DNA of 64,000 bases from a virus: the IMG/VR virus record IMGVR_UViG_3300050821_003663, positions 39,678-103,677 of that record; one strand, written 5' to 3'. The notes under the pieces were generated by a model. The model was not told where the DNA came from, ran no database searches, and saw only the letters and a list, made by a program, of their open reading frames with translations. Shown here one piece after another: positions 1 through 12,200 of this stretch (its first letter is position 1; the number at the start of each line of letters is the position of its first letter). A program made the position numbers and the translations under genes.

Positions 1-131
1 TCAATAAGCGCTTCAACGGAGACATCCAGCAGGTGTTGAACTGGATCGCTAGCGAGCATCAGCAGTACAAGGGTGCGGATCCCGAAGTGACAAAGAAGAT
101 GACGGCGTTGAAGGGGAAAGTTATCGGATGA
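1..131 (+). CDS. C-terminal end of a truncated phage gene
   Basis: An open frame enters from the left edge in the codons starting at base 3 and ends at TGA 129-131. Only the last 42 residues are present, ending in KGKVIG. They are charged and probably helical. The stop overlaps the ATG of the next gene (ATGA), which shows translational coupling and supports this as a real reading frame. The product cannot be identified from this fragment. By position it should belong to the virion or packaging module that lies upstream. Confidence 0.7.
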   Translation, partial: NKRFNGDIQQVLNWIASEHQQYKGADPEVTKKMTALKGKVIG

Positions 132-739
132 CGGACCAACATTGGATGTGGTACGGAACGGAGACCTTGCAGGTGGTTCCGTACATGGAAGGTACGCCGG
201 TTTACAAAGACGAGACGCTAACGCTGCTTTACCAGCGGACGCGAGATGAAGACAAACTGGAGACGGTGTTCTGTGGGGACAAGATGAGCCACGACGCCTT
301 CGTCTCCTTCTTCCATCAGCGGAAGACGATGCAGGTACTCTGCGAGGTGGAACCAGACAAAGAGAAAAACCTCCACCCGGTAGGGTATTCATGGGTGGAT
401 CTCCCCAAGGGAATCGACGGCGCCAGGTCGGCGCACGCAGGCTTCTGCTTCTTCGACCACGCGGGAAAGCGAGGATCGGCGCGGGCTCTGGGATGTCTTG
501 GAATCGCGTACTGGATCAAGGCGATGAGGATCACCTCGCTCATTGGGGTGCTACTTGAATCTAATGTAGCGGCTAAGAATTTTGCCGAGCATCTGGGATA
601 TGTCGAGTGTGCAGTCATCCCCGAGTACCACTTCCGCAACGGAAAGCTCGAAGGAGCGAGGATTATGCACCTCTCTGCCGAGCGTTTCCTTCCTGTGTTC
701 AATGAGTGGAGAGAGCGGAATCCTGTGGCTGGAAAATAA
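128..739 (+). CDS. GNAT-like N-acetyltransferase-fold phage protein
   Basis: This 203-residue protein has the order of a GNAT fold: a variable N-terminal half, a central strand-turn region (about 125-140, AGKRGSARALG, roughly where acetyl-CoA binds) and the C-terminal 'ESNVAAKNFAEHLGY' segment (about 147-162), which matches the helix and beta-bulge common in GNATs. The ATG overlaps the previous stop (ATGA). GNAT-like proteins beside phage head or internal virion genes are common, but their acceptor substrates are mostly unknown. The fold call is inferred from motif arrangement; the substrate is unknown. Confidence 0.6.
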   Translation: MTDQHWMWYGTETLQVVPYMEGTPVYKDETLTLLYQRTRDEDKLETVFCGDKMSHDAFVSFFHQRKTMQVLCEVEPDKEKNLHPVGYSWVDLPKGIDGARSAHAGFCFFDHAGKRGSARALGCLGIAYWIKAMRITSLIGVLLESNVAAKNFAEHLGYVECAVIPEYHFRNGKLEGARIMHLSAERFLPVFNEWRERNPVAGK

Positions 740-772
740 CGATTGCGGTACGCTCCTGAGAGGAGCGAACTC

Positions 773-1345
773 GTGTCCAAGCCTACAGGGGAGAATCAGC
801 AACTCCAAACTGCGCAAACCAACCTTGCGAATATCATGGCGAGCACGGGTGAGCAATCAGCTCAGGAAGGCTCGACTCTCTTCAATCTCGCACTTCCCGG
901 ACTACAGCAAGCTGAAGGCTATTACGGCAAGCTGGCGACCGGAGACCCGGCAGCACTCGCACGGGCAAACGCCCCAGCGATCCAGTCGATTACGTCGGCA
1001 AGCAACTCCGCGAAGAAAAACATCACTCAAGATATGCCGCGAGGCGGAGAACGAAACCTTGCGCTCGAAGAGGCGGATCTCAGCAAGGGTGCGCAGATCA
1101 GCGGGCTCACGACGGGATCGTATACGAGCTCTTTCGGTTCACTCGCCGGCCTGGGTGGACAGAACGTATCGCAAGGAACGGCGGCTACAGGCACGGGCCT
1201 GCAGGGGATGAATGCGGCCGCGAATCAATTTGGTCAACTCCAGCAACTCAACAACGAGCAGAAAGCGACTCAGCTCGGATTCTTCGGCTCGCTCGCGGGC
1301 GCGGCGGGAACGGCCGCTGGCGGCGGAGCATTCGGAACGCTATAG
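773..1345 (+). CDS. Small Gly/Ala/Gln-rich putative virion protein
   Basis: About 190 residues. GTG 773 is chosen over the earlier in-frame TTG 743 because AGGAG at 761-765 lies 7 bases before it. The protein is rich in Gln, Asn, Ala and Gly, with a helical N-terminal half and a Gly/Ala-rich hydrophobic tail (about 170-190, LAGAAGTAAGGGAFG). Such composition, just before another low-complexity protein and a giant polyvalent protein, fits an internal virion or ejection protein that contacts membranes. The role is inferred from composition and position; no family was recognised. Confidence 0.6.
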   Translation: MSKPTGENQQLQTAQTNLANIMASTGEQSAQEGSTLFNLALPGLQQAEGYYGKLATGDPAALARANAPAIQSITSASNSAKKNITQDMPRGGERNLALEEADLSKGAQISGLTTGSYTSSFGSLAGLGGQNVSQGTAATGTGLQGMNAAANQFGQLQQLNNEQKATQLGFFGSLAGAAGTAAGGGAFGTL

Positions 1346-1359
1346 AGGGGAGATAAGCC

Positions 1360-3219
1360 GTGGCAGTGGACACACCCCAGATCAAGATTGACCCGTACCA
1401 GTCGACAGTGCCGACGGTGCAGATCCCTCCACAGGTGATCGACCAAGAGACGCGGCCGGCAGCTCCATTGCCGGGTCAGTTCGGGCGACCGGGAACGGGT
1501 GCGCTCGCGATTGGGGACTCGCTCATCAAGGGCTTCTTGCTGGGTCACCAGCAGCTTGCAGATCGGAAGGCGAAGCAGGCGCAGGCTACAATCGCGGCGG
1601 CCGACCAAAGCACCGAGGCAGCCTATCAGCAGTATCAGGACTCCATCTCCAGCGGGAAAGATCAGGCGACACAGGAAGCTACCTACAAGAACTACCTCGA
1701 CACCTTCAACAAGGCGAAGGAGACGAAGGCGAAGTTCGTGCTTCCGGAGAAGCCAGCGAAGGGTCAGAAGAAAGACGCGAAGAAGGACGGCCAACAGCAA
1801 CAAGGCCAAGGCGGTCTAGGCGCCAGCATTAAGGACTTCTTCGGCGCAAACCCACACTTGGTTCCGCAGATCGCGCTCGCGACGATGCAGCCCAAGCCCC
1901 CCGGACTGTCACAGGATAATCAGGTTCGCAAGCTTCAAACCGAAGCACTGCAGACCGAGGTTGAGGCGGGCAAGGAGAATCTCACTGCCACAAGAGAAAA
2001 CCGTCAACGCGCTGCGGACGCCGAAGCAAGGGCAGAGAGCCAGCGCCAGGTCGAAGCGAACGGTGGGATCGACGCGGTCCTCAATAACAAGACGGCGGAC
2101 CCGAAGTTGCAGCAAACCGCTCGGATGATGAAGTACGCGCAGCTTGATGCGCAGAGTCCTGAAGCGAAGCTGAAGACCCAGTACGAGCAGCAGCTCCTCA
2201 GTGGCGAGTCCAAAAATTGGACCCCGGAGCAACGGGTGATGGCTGGCCAGATGGGAGTGGTTCCCCTGCCGGTAGCGCAGACGGTCACCGGAAAGAATGG
2301 TCACCAGCAACAGATCTTAGTAGACCCGACGACGAACAAGCCGGTTCCAGGGAGCACCCCGCTGGATCTCGGTCCTCCTGCGTGGGCATCGGAATTCTAC
2401 GCAAAGCGAGCGGCCGACCGCGCCGATCTCCAGAAGGCGGTGCAAGGCAATCCGGAGGCGTACGGTGTAACACCATCATCAGACCCGAAGGCGATGAAGG
2501 CGGCAATCGACGCGAAGGTGTCAGAGCTGGTAGTCGCAACCGAGTTTGGGATCAAAAACGTTGCGGGATCCACCGGAAAGACTGGCTACGAGGTTCAACG
2601 CGACAACACCTACCTGCAGGATGTAGTGAAGGCCGCAGGATTGAACGCCAAGGCAGGAAGCAGCCCGCTGGATACGGGTCAGGCGACGATGTTCTATCCG
2701 GTTGACGCTGGCGGTCAGAAGGCAGGCCAGCCGTTCGCGGTAGGCCGCGAGTACTTCAACAAGATCCTGACCAGCTACACCACGAACCCAGCGGAGGGGA
2801 ACGGAATCCGCGCCTTTCGAACAGACTCTCCGATGCCTGGAGTAAAGAGTCCGACGAATCCCGACGGCAAGCCGGCAGAGGTGCTCGAAGCCGAGCGCCG
2901 GTTCATGTACCAGTGGGTGAAGAACCAGATGATGGATGCCAAGGGCAAGAGCGCCCTGACATCCGATCAGGCCGACCAACTTCTCCGAACGACGGCGTTG
3001 GGCAGGCCGATTGTCTCCGGATCCATGACGCGGCCGCCGGCAGCGCCGGGAGAGCCAGCTCGCGCCGGAGGATCTTCGATGCAGCGGCCACCGAGCGGAC
3101 CAACGAAGCTGTATGCTGTGACGGGAGTCAACGGTCCAGTAGCTTTGACCGATGAAGAGGTTCAGAAGGCTAAGGCCGCTGGCGTCGACGTCCAAGATAT
3201 AAGCTCATTCAATCAGTAA
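1360..3219 (+). CDS. Putative internal virion or ejection protein, 619 aa
   Basis: The gene starts at GTG 1360 behind GAGGGGAG (1345-1352). The product has a proline-rich N-terminus, a Lys/Gln/Ala-rich helical region (about 60-230), a more compact centre (about 330-510) and a low-complexity C-terminal linker. That linker contains MTRPP (residue 556), a peptide found twice more in the next protein. It lies 8 bases before the giant polyvalent gene, so the two are surely co-expressed. One copy of the near-palindrome GTCCAAAAATTGGAC (2208-2222) lies inside the gene. Function is inferred from context only. Confidence 0.6.
   Translation: MAVDTPQIKIDPYQSTVPTVQIPPQVIDQETRPAAPLPGQFGRPGTGALAIGDSLIKGFLLGHQQLADRKAKQAQATIAAADQSTEAAYQQYQDSISSGKDQATQEATYKNYLDTFNKAKETKAKFVLPEKPAKGQKKDAKKDGQQQQGQGGLGASIKDFFGANPHLVPQIALATMQPKPPGLSQDNQVRKLQTEALQTEVEAGKENLTATRENRQRAADAEARAESQRQVEANGGIDAVLNNKTADPKLQQTARMMKYAQLDAQSPEAKLKTQYEQQLLSGESKNWTPEQRVMAGQMGVVPLPVAQTVTGKNGHQQQILVDPTTNKPVPGSTPLDLGPPAWASEFYAKRAADRADLQKAVQGNPEAYGVTPSSDPKAMKAAIDAKVSELVVATEFGIKNVAGSTGKTGYEVQRDNTYLQDVVKAAGLNAKAGSSPLDTGQATMFYPVDAGGQKAGQPFAVGREYFNKILTSYTTNPAEGNGIRAFRTDSPMPGVKSPTNPDGKPAEVLEAERRFMYQWVKNQMMDAKGKSALTSDQADQLLRTTALGRPIVSGSMTRPPAAPGEPARAGGSSMQRPPSGPTKLYAVTGVNGPVALTDEEVQKAKAAGVDVQDISSFNQ
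2208..2222. repeat. Variant copy of the GTCCAAAWTTTGGAC near-palindrome
   Basis: The sequence reads GTCCAAAAATTGGAC: six-base arms GTCCAA/TTGGAC around AAA. It is inside a coding region and read in a different frame (..SKNW..) from the other coding copies. It is the weakest of six copies in the window. Confidence 0.5.
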
Positions 3220-3227
3220 GGGCCGAC

Positions 3228-6200
3228 ATGGCAGAAGACGTTCTGGAAAAATTGAGTGCCGCGATTGGCCGCAAGATTACGCCCGAGTCGACGGCGAAGA
3301 AGCCGGTCTATGTAGCTGGCGAAAACGTGAAGGGGCTCAAGGAACCGGGCAACATCGACATCACGAATCGTCCCGTGGTTCCAAATCCAGCCGCCGGCAA
3401 GGGTCAGTCAAGCACCGTACTCTCGATGGGGATCGAGGAAGACGGAAAGCATGTTTTGATTCCGATGGTGAGCGACGGCGCAGACGGCAAGCCGCCTCGC
3501 ATAATGAATAAGAAAGAAGCCATCGACTACTACCACAAAACCAAGAAGCATCTAGGGATTTTCGATAGCGATGCCGCTGCCGACGAATACGGAAGAAACG
3601 TTCTACACCCCCAGCAGGCCACCCTGAAGAACGTGAACGGGAGGACTTCGGCCGCCCCGGATCTGTCCTCAATCATCGGCCGAAGGGTGGAGCCCGAGAA
3701 GGTCTCCCCGCTGGCGATGCAGCGGTTCAAGATGTACAGCCAAGCCCGGACGAACGGATTCGACCCGGACGCGGCGATGAAGACGGCGATGTCGACCGCA
3801 GGGACCGTCGAAGGAGCGCCGGGACAGTCGATGTACCAGAAGGCCAAGTCAGCCTTCGCCAACGTTCCGCTGGCGCCGGGAGCAACAAGAACGCTCGGCG
3901 ACGTAGGCAAGGACATCTCGGAAGTCCTGCATCGCGCCTGGGCGAATCCGATGGCGATGTCAGATTCAGAGTGGGCGAGTCATCAGCAGAACATCGACAA
4001 ATTCTTCGACGACTACCTCCAGCAGGCAAAGGCGAAGATCGGAGAGCCGACCACCCCGTTCAAGAAGTTCCAGACAGGAGCGGCTCAGTTTGAAGCTGGG
4101 GCCTTCGCTGGGACGGCCAAGACGGCGGCAGAGTTCACATCTCCCGGCCAGATCGCATTGTTGGTGGGAACCTTCGGTGAAAGCGCGTTGGCGCGTGTAG
4201 CGGCTAAGACTGGAATTGCCGGAGCTGTCCCCGCAGCGAAGACGATAGCGAAGCTGTTGCAGTTGAATTTCACTGCGTCGATGATCGAAGGCACCGCCAC
4301 CGGAGTCGAAGACACCTTCCGCAACGCCATCAAGGGAGACTGGAAGGCAGCCGGCCAGTCAGCGGCCGAAGGTCTAATCAGCGGCGTGATGGCGAAGTCT
4401 GCCATCGACCATGAGACCGCGCAAATCCGAGTAAGGGCGGATCTGGAGAAAGTGGCGCGAGACAAGTACGGAGCCCCGGCGGGCCATCCGGTTACTGCTG
4501 CGATCACCTCCCGGTTCAACCAGCTCGACCCCTTCCGGCAGGCGGCGGTCATTGACGAAGCCGTGAAGCAGTCGAAGGAGTATCAAGACATCCTCAAGGA
4601 CGTCGACGACAAGAACGCCGACGCTAAAGCTGAGACGCGGAAACAGCAGCGAGGGCGACTAAACGATTACTACGGCCGCGCTATGTCGGAAGCATGGGAT
4701 GAGAACGTTGCTAGAAGGACGCTGCAGGGCCTCCAGCGTGGCCGCCAAGCGGTCGGTCGGATGGAAGAGGCGTCACGGCAGGCAGACACCAAGCGAGCGC
4801 AGGAAGAGCACGTACGCGAGCAGCAGAGCATCACGCTAAGGCTGATAGAAGAGCATCGCGAGATGGATCGGCAAGCAGCCGCGAAGCAGCGGATCGAGCG
4901 CGGGCAGGAAGCAGCCTCCGAACGGTCCCAGGTGGGACGGATCTCCGAGGTGCTATCCGACAAGCGGAACGACGTATTCCGTCAGCGCCAGGAATTCGAT
5001 AGTATCGCGCCGGCCGAGACAGCGCCTCGCCGGCAGATCGAGGCAGTGGTCACCCCCGAGGGCCAGGTAGCCTACCCTGCGATGTTCTGGGGAGAAGAGA
5101 ATCATTTTGGAGTTGCCGGCGATCTTGGCGGACACGCGGTCTATCGCCAGACGCCACGCGGAACGGAGTGGCTAGGGACCGACGGCAATTTCAGCGAAGC
5201 TCCGGAGTCGGTCTACATGGCGGCGAAGCCGGAAGAGGCTGACACGATGGCGCGGCTTGGAGCGCTCACAGCAGAGGCAACCTACCGGGCAGAAGAAGAG
5301 GGCGGAGAACACGTAAAGGACGCAGATGAGCTATCGGCAATTCTCAGAGATTATTCGGAAGGTGAAATCGACGCGAAAGAAGCTCGAAAGAGGGCGGGAA
5401 TCGCGGACACAACCAAGCTGCCAGACGAGTACACGGCCGCTCGGGATGGGAGGCTCAATGGACCCTTTTATGATTCATCAGCACGAGGGTATTATGACGG
5501 ACTTGCTGAGGAGGCAAGAACCGCTGGCCTTACTGAAGAAGAAACCAACGAACTCCTCAACGAAGCCGGTATGCTTTCCCGTCAGCAAACCGAAAACAAC
5601 CTCCACCACGTCTCCCGTCCGGGCGACTACGTCGTTTCGGGTAAAGGAATAAAGTGGACGCTCGACAGCAAGGGCGTACTCCACTCTGACGAAGGTGGAG
5701 CAGTACCCCTGTTGAAGCGCGGGCTCTACTCGAATGACGCTCTACAGCTAGCGGGGAGCGGCCGCGTAGGCTACGGTACGCAGACGCGGGACGAGCGCAG
5801 GGCATCCGACGCTCGCCGCCGGCAGACCGAAGCTGACATCCGGCAGAATCAGGAGCAGGTCGACCGCGAGATGCGATTGGCAGTGCAGCGCCAGGACATC
5901 ACACCTGCAGCGGAAACAGAGCCCCGCGCCGATACCATCGACAAAGACGTCCGCAGGCAGAGGTTTATGACGCGGCCGCCACGGGCGGAAGAGAGCCAGG
6001 TCGGAGCCATCGTCCGGATGGTGCTAACGGCGCCCACCGACGCGAAGAGTGTCATCAAGGCCATTGCGGCAAGGAACGGAGTCAGCGAGCAAGAGGTGAT
6101 GCGCCTTCAGATCGCGGCTGACCCAGATCGCCTCAACGCCCCGGAGGCGAAGGTAGCGCGGCTGGAGATCGGCGACACGATCACAGACGACTTCCGCAAG

Positions 6201-9200
6201 GATCGGCCGTGGAAGGTGGAGCAGGGCAAGGATGGCAATCTCTACCTGCGGTCTGGAAACGCCTCACCACTCAAGCTCGACAGACTGAATCCCAGCGACC
6301 GCGTCAAAGACATCGTCAACAAAGGCAAGGTGACGCAGAGCAAGCTCGACTTCACTGAAGCTGAGGTCAGTCAGGCTGCGTTCGACCGGCCACACTACGT
6401 CAGCTATCAAGACCGCTTGACGGATGAGGTGCGCGAGAGGATTGAAGGCACGATTTCAGATCCAGAAGCGCGTACACCCGCACAGGTCGAACAGCAGGCG
6501 GTAGCAGCTATCCGGCGCTCCGACGCTGCCGATGCCGTGGCAACCAGAGCGGTGATCGACTCGGTCAATCCGCCGGCAGATGTGACCAGCGTGGAGCAGG
6601 CTGAAGGCGCCGTCGACGACGCGCAAGAGAAGGTGAAGGTCGCGGAGAAGGCGTACTCTCAGGCTGCCGAGGCAGAGTCGAAATCGACACCTGCGGACCC
6701 GTTCCCAGACCGTGCTCCGGTATCCGTGGGATACGTTGGACCGCATGGCATGATCGTCCAGAACGGTCACGAGATCTCATTCCACTACGAAGTGGTCCCG
6801 ATAGACTCGCTAGTGGCTTCGCACAACTGGAATGGCCCCCTACTTGAGGTGAATCCGGAATTTCCGGAACCGCTACAACCACGGACAATCTCAGAGGCAG
6901 AGTCGAAGCTGAATGATCTTCGAGCGCAGCGCCGTGTCACCAGCGAAAACGGCAAGACGCAGGGGTACGACTTCCGCGAGTACGCCGATAAGACCGTGAA
7001 TGGTTCGATGGGACCGGCAATCATCGACCCGAGAGGGTGGATTGTCGGCGGAAACACGCGAATTTCAATCATGCGCCGTCACCTGGACAATCTCCGGTCG
7101 ATTGGAGACGTGGAAGAGCGCGAGGCTGCACTGCTGGGGTTCCGTTCGGCAATGCGTCAGCTCGCCTCAGAAGATGGAGTTGCGGGCTATCCGGACGATG
7201 GCAGCTTCAATGCCGTGGTGAGGGTGTTAGATAAGCCCATCGCGACGAACAGGGAGGCAGCGGAGCTAGGCAGGCTCTTCAATAAGTCCGTCAGCGTCCA
7301 AATCAGGAAGTCAGCCAAGGGGATCTCCTACGCGAAGTCGCTGGACACGCCGCTCATGGAGGAGATCGGGCGCAGGACTGAAGCCTACGACGGACTGACG
7401 CCGGCGATGCAGGCTGATCCAGAGTTCTTTCGCGACATCGTAAGCGAGAAGTTCAGTGTGACCCCGGAAGAGTACGCGGATTGGTTTGACGATATTCCCG
7501 GCCGTGGCCTGGTATTGAACGATCAGGGCCGCCAGCAGTTCACCAAGGCGATGATGGGCACCGTCATCAAGGATGCAGCCCTGCTGAACCGCATCGAGGG
7601 CAGGACGCCCTACCGGGCTGCAGAGCGGGCGATTACGTACCTCATCAAGATGCAGGCGCTCACCGACCGAGACATCGTCGGCAAGATCACTGAAGCGCTC
7701 AACGCCAGCGCGGAGACGATGAATACCGACCCCGGCCTGTCACTATCAAACGACCGCTGGCTGGCAACCTACCATCCAGATCAACAGCAATTCTTGGGGA
7801 TGGAGACGAGCATCCCGCCGGAGCCTGACCGGATGGTAGAAGCGCTGTGGCGGGCGCTGACAGCTTCAGATGCGGCCGTACCCCGCGTATTCAACGACCG
7901 GCTGAAGAGCTTCATTGGGCAAGAATCTTCGTTAGCGGGTAATATCTTCGAGGAGCAACAGGAGACGCCGGCAGAGGCTTTCAACCGCGCCTTCAAGAAG
8001 GAGCTGAAAGAGGTAGCTTTCAGTCGCAAGGATAAGCAAGAGGCGATCTCGCAGGACGAATACGATGCGGCTCTTCGCAACCGCGAATTGAGCGATGCAG
8101 AGAGGTTCGATGCAGAGAACACACCGGAGACAGAAGGAGGTCGCGGACAATCGCCAGAGCAGGCTGAGGGGGCGCAAGCCCCCGGCAGTCTCAGCGCAGG
8201 AGACCCATTCGCAACGACATCATGGGAGCGTGGCGAGCAGCCGGGAGAGTTGATGTGGGTAGACCACGAGGGGGACTATCCGGTAAGTGCAAGACTTCTG
8301 GCGAGCAAGGAGCGGGCTGAGGTTGCAATCAAAGACGAGCACGGGTTAGTTGGCACCGTGGTCATTGGCCGGGGGGAGTGGCCGAAGGAAGAAGCCGACC
8401 GTGTTTCGCTGATGCGAGAGAAGATGAAGGGGGCCGGAGACTTCAACGATAAACCCGAGCAGGCCCAAGAGAAGATTGCGGAGCGGATGGCTAAACAGGC
8501 AGCCATCGCGTTCAAGCACGGGTCTTCGGGTGGCAGGATGACCCGGCCGCCGGAGGCGCCAACGAAGGCATCCATTGCAGCCCGCGACATGGCCATCACG
8601 AAGGCCGAAAAGGGATACGTCACCCCGGACAAGCTGAAGGAGTTCCTAGCCTCACATCCAGCGACGAAGGGCAACGTCAACGAGTTGATGCGCACAGCGA
8701 GGATGATGTCGGAGTACGTGTTCGACGCCGACCCGCCGGTGGGGGTAGATCGCAAGCAGGCGCTCGATTGGGTGTTGCGCGAGCGGTTGGCAGGGATCGA
8801 AGCGGGAGAGCTCAAGACGAAGCGCGGGCAGTACAGCGACCCATTGATCGAAAAGGGTGTTGGCGATGCGATCATGAAGCTGCATAAGGCAGCGGACCCC
8901 AGCACCTTCATTCACGAGTTCGCGCACGTCATCTTCCCGATGCTGAGTGACGAGGATCTCAAGGCTATCGACACCATCGAGGGACCGCGTGGGAAGGGGC
9001 GCTGGGACGGTGAACGCAAGAATCTAACGAAAGACGTTTACGTTGACCTATCGGAGAAGTTGGCGAGCGGCATGGAGCGCTTCCTGCGAGACGAGAACCC
9101 CACCGGGTTTACCCATGAGGTCAAGGCGGTACTAGCGAAGGTCAAAGAGATGATGCGGAAGGTATACAGCGCCTTCGCAAAAGACCCGCTTTCAGGCTTC

Positions 9201-12200
9201 AACCCGACCGAAGAGGCTCGCGAGGTGTTTTCGAAGATGTTCGGCATCACCACCTTCGACGTGCAGGATAGATGGAGCGAAGAGCTAAAAAAGGCTCGCA
9301 CCGAAGAGAAGCGCATGAAGAAGCCCGACGAAGAGGCTCACCCGCTGCAGAAGATCGCCGCCGATGCAGGCGCCACGGGCATCCGCAACACCATCGCGGG
9401 CAAGGTGGAAGACTCTGCCGGCGAGCGTGTGGACCCGCGCAAGCCGAGCGCAGCGCTGGTGTTCCCAGACGAGGGATCCGCGACGGCTTTCTGGGACCAG
9501 GTTGTTTCCGGCAAGGGCAAGATCTCGAATGCCGAGTTGATTCAGGCTGAGGACGGTAGCTGGGGGGTTCGGTTCAACACGAAGACGAAGGTTCCAAACA
9601 GCGTGCTTTATCAGGATGTGCCCAAAAAGCACCCAGGTTTGGAGTTGGAGGAGAAAAAGAAGAGGCTTGCGGAAACCCCCGCCTCAGCCGCAATGGTGCG
9701 AAAACTCCTCCAGCTCCAAATTCAAAATCTAGAAAACGAGATTCGGTCGAAGTACGGCGCCGAGACGGAGCCGGCGGCGAAACCGGCAGAGGTTGCGTCG
9801 CAGGCACGGCAGGAGGTAAAGAATGTCGCAAACGCCAACGCAGTACGAGAAGCGGCTCATGCAAACGCTCCACTTTCCGACGCTGGAAAGCCTCCAGCAT
9901 TTTCTCAACCTCCCCGTCCTCCCCGGTCTGCGGATGCGGGTGCCGGATCAACTGGACGAGTTCGACCGGATGGAAAGCCAGTGGCAAGAGCGCCAAGGAG
10001 CCTAGCCGAAGTCAGGGAAGTCAACATACAGCCGCTCGCGAGGGAGCGCAGCGCACCGGTTGGAACCGTCGAAGGCGAAGAGTTCAACGAGCAGAAGTGG
10101 AAGTCCACGCTTGCGATGGCTGGACTGCCGGAGAATCTGCCTCCGCCGACATGGGCTCTCAACCGCAAGACGGCGGAGAAGCTCATCTTCCCCGGCCAGA
10201 AAGAAGTTGTGCAGGCAGCGCTCTCGGCCTTTGAGCAGGGAGATGGATTCGCGGCTGCAACCGCCACCGGAACCGGCAAGACCTACACCGGCATGGCAAT
10301 CATCAAGGAATGGCGCGACAAGCATCCGGACGCGAGGATCCTCTACATCACCAAGAACCAGAAGTTGCTCAAGAATGCCCGTGGCGTCTCAGAGGGGACG
10401 TTCGGCTTCGAGATGGAGAAGAAGCTACCCGACCGCGATGCGCCGGCCGGAACGTACGGGATAACCTACATGGGAATGATTGCGGACCCGAAGGCGGAAA
10501 ACACGCACTGGGACATGGTGATTGCAGACGAGTCAGGCGAGGCCCGCAATTGGTTCAAGGAAGACAATCAACAGGGCAAGAAGTTGATGGCCGTGACGGC
10601 GAACGCCGACAAGGTGGGCTACTTTAGCGCTACGCCCTGGCATTCTCCGATGGAATACGGGTACATGACGAAGCTCAATCTATGGCCGAAGAACGGTTTC
10701 GACAGGTGGATCGAGGGTAACTTCGCGCACGAAAAGATCGACGGCAAGGTGATCGGGAAGCTGGATCCCGCAAAGCAGGCGAAACTACGTCAGCAATTGA
10801 TCGAGCGCGGCCAGCTCGTATCGCAGGCGATTTCCTACGATGGATTTACCGCGCACTTCGGCGTGGTTCCGGTGACGGATTCCATGAAGCGCGGCCTAGA
10901 CCGCATTCATGAAGGATTTGCTCGCGCAAAGAAGCAGTTGATTGACACGAAGAAGAAGGGGCTTGCAGAGAAGGTTGCAGCGTTCGAGGCGACCTACACG
11001 AAGGCATTCCTTGAGCGGGAGCGGCTTCCCCAGGCTATCGAACTAGCGCAAAAGGCTCGTAGGAACGGATGGCAGGTAATGCTGTTCTCCGAGACGTCCT
11101 CTGAAGATCTCTTCCGGCGCGGCCAGGAGGAAGGCGAGGAGCCGAGCACCTACCAGCAACTCGATATGGCGATGGGCGGCCAGCTTTCGCGGATCATTCC
11201 GCCATTCCCGAACATCTACGACAGGCTTCAGCAGGCGTTTGGCAGCCAGATTGGCGACTACAGCGGCCGTGGCAATTCGATGGGAGAGCGCGAGAAGGCG
11301 CTCACTGACTATCTGACAGGCGAACGGCCAATGATTTACTCCACCTACGCTGCCGGCGGAATTGGAGTCAGCCTGCATGACGCAGACTTTCCAGAATTGG
11401 GGATCAGCGGAGGAGAGCGGCCGCGTGTGGCTATCTTCCTTGGGCCGCCGTACTCAGGAGTGCTGCTAGAGCAGGCGATGGGGCGCTCATGGCGCTTCGG
11501 TGTGAAGTCGGATACCCACTCTGTCTTTCTCGCCACCGATTCAGAGCCAGATGTAAGGCTAATGCAAGAGAAGGTTGGGCCGCGCATGAGGGCGCTGAGA
11601 GCCTCCGTGCTAGGTGAGCGGGACTCACTGGCGTCGGTCATGGCCACTTACAACGATGAGGAGAAGACGCGGGCGAGGCAGGAGTCGCTGGCTTATCAGG
11701 AAGGCAATGAACCGGAGATCTCGGCGCAGAGCTTCCAGGTACGCAGCAAGTCACGCGACGTTGGCATCAACGATTGGAGCCAGATCAACTTTCCACCGGC
11801 CGATACCGCGAAAAACAAGGGCATGAAATACGGAGAGCATGTACCTGGGGGAGATTGGAGCAACCTCTACCAGTCGAAGTTCGGGATGCTATTCCCAGAC
11901 TCGCCGGAGCAATCGGCCGGGAAGGATTCGGTCGACTCCATCGGCAACGGTCTGGCTACCGGGCAAGGTCTTCCGCCAGACGTGTCAGTCCAAAATTTGG
12001 ACCCCGCAGACCGCGACGTGGTGGTGGGCGCGGCTGCTTCTGTGGCGACGGATGCCGTGGATGCTTCAACCGAGCGCGATGCGAAGGCTGCAGCCCGTCA
12101 GTCGATGCAGTCGCAGATGCAGCTACCCGGCGACAAGGATAAGTGGATCCTGACCTTCCCGAACAGGCGGCAGAAGATCGGCGTCTGGCGGTATACCGGG

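Noticed and set aside
743-772. Upstream TTG start for the 773-1345 gene
   Set aside because: AGGAG at 761-765 lies inside that extension and points to GTG 773.
2521-3195. Minus-strand open frame opposite the 619-residue virion protein
   Set aside because: Low-quality Arg/Ser-rich translation, a shadow of the + strand gene.
10466-10476. Coding matches such as ACCTACATGG here and GGCCTACATC near 22330
   Set aside because: They lie inside well supported genes, are imperfect and fit ordinary Tyr-Met or Tyr-Ile codons.
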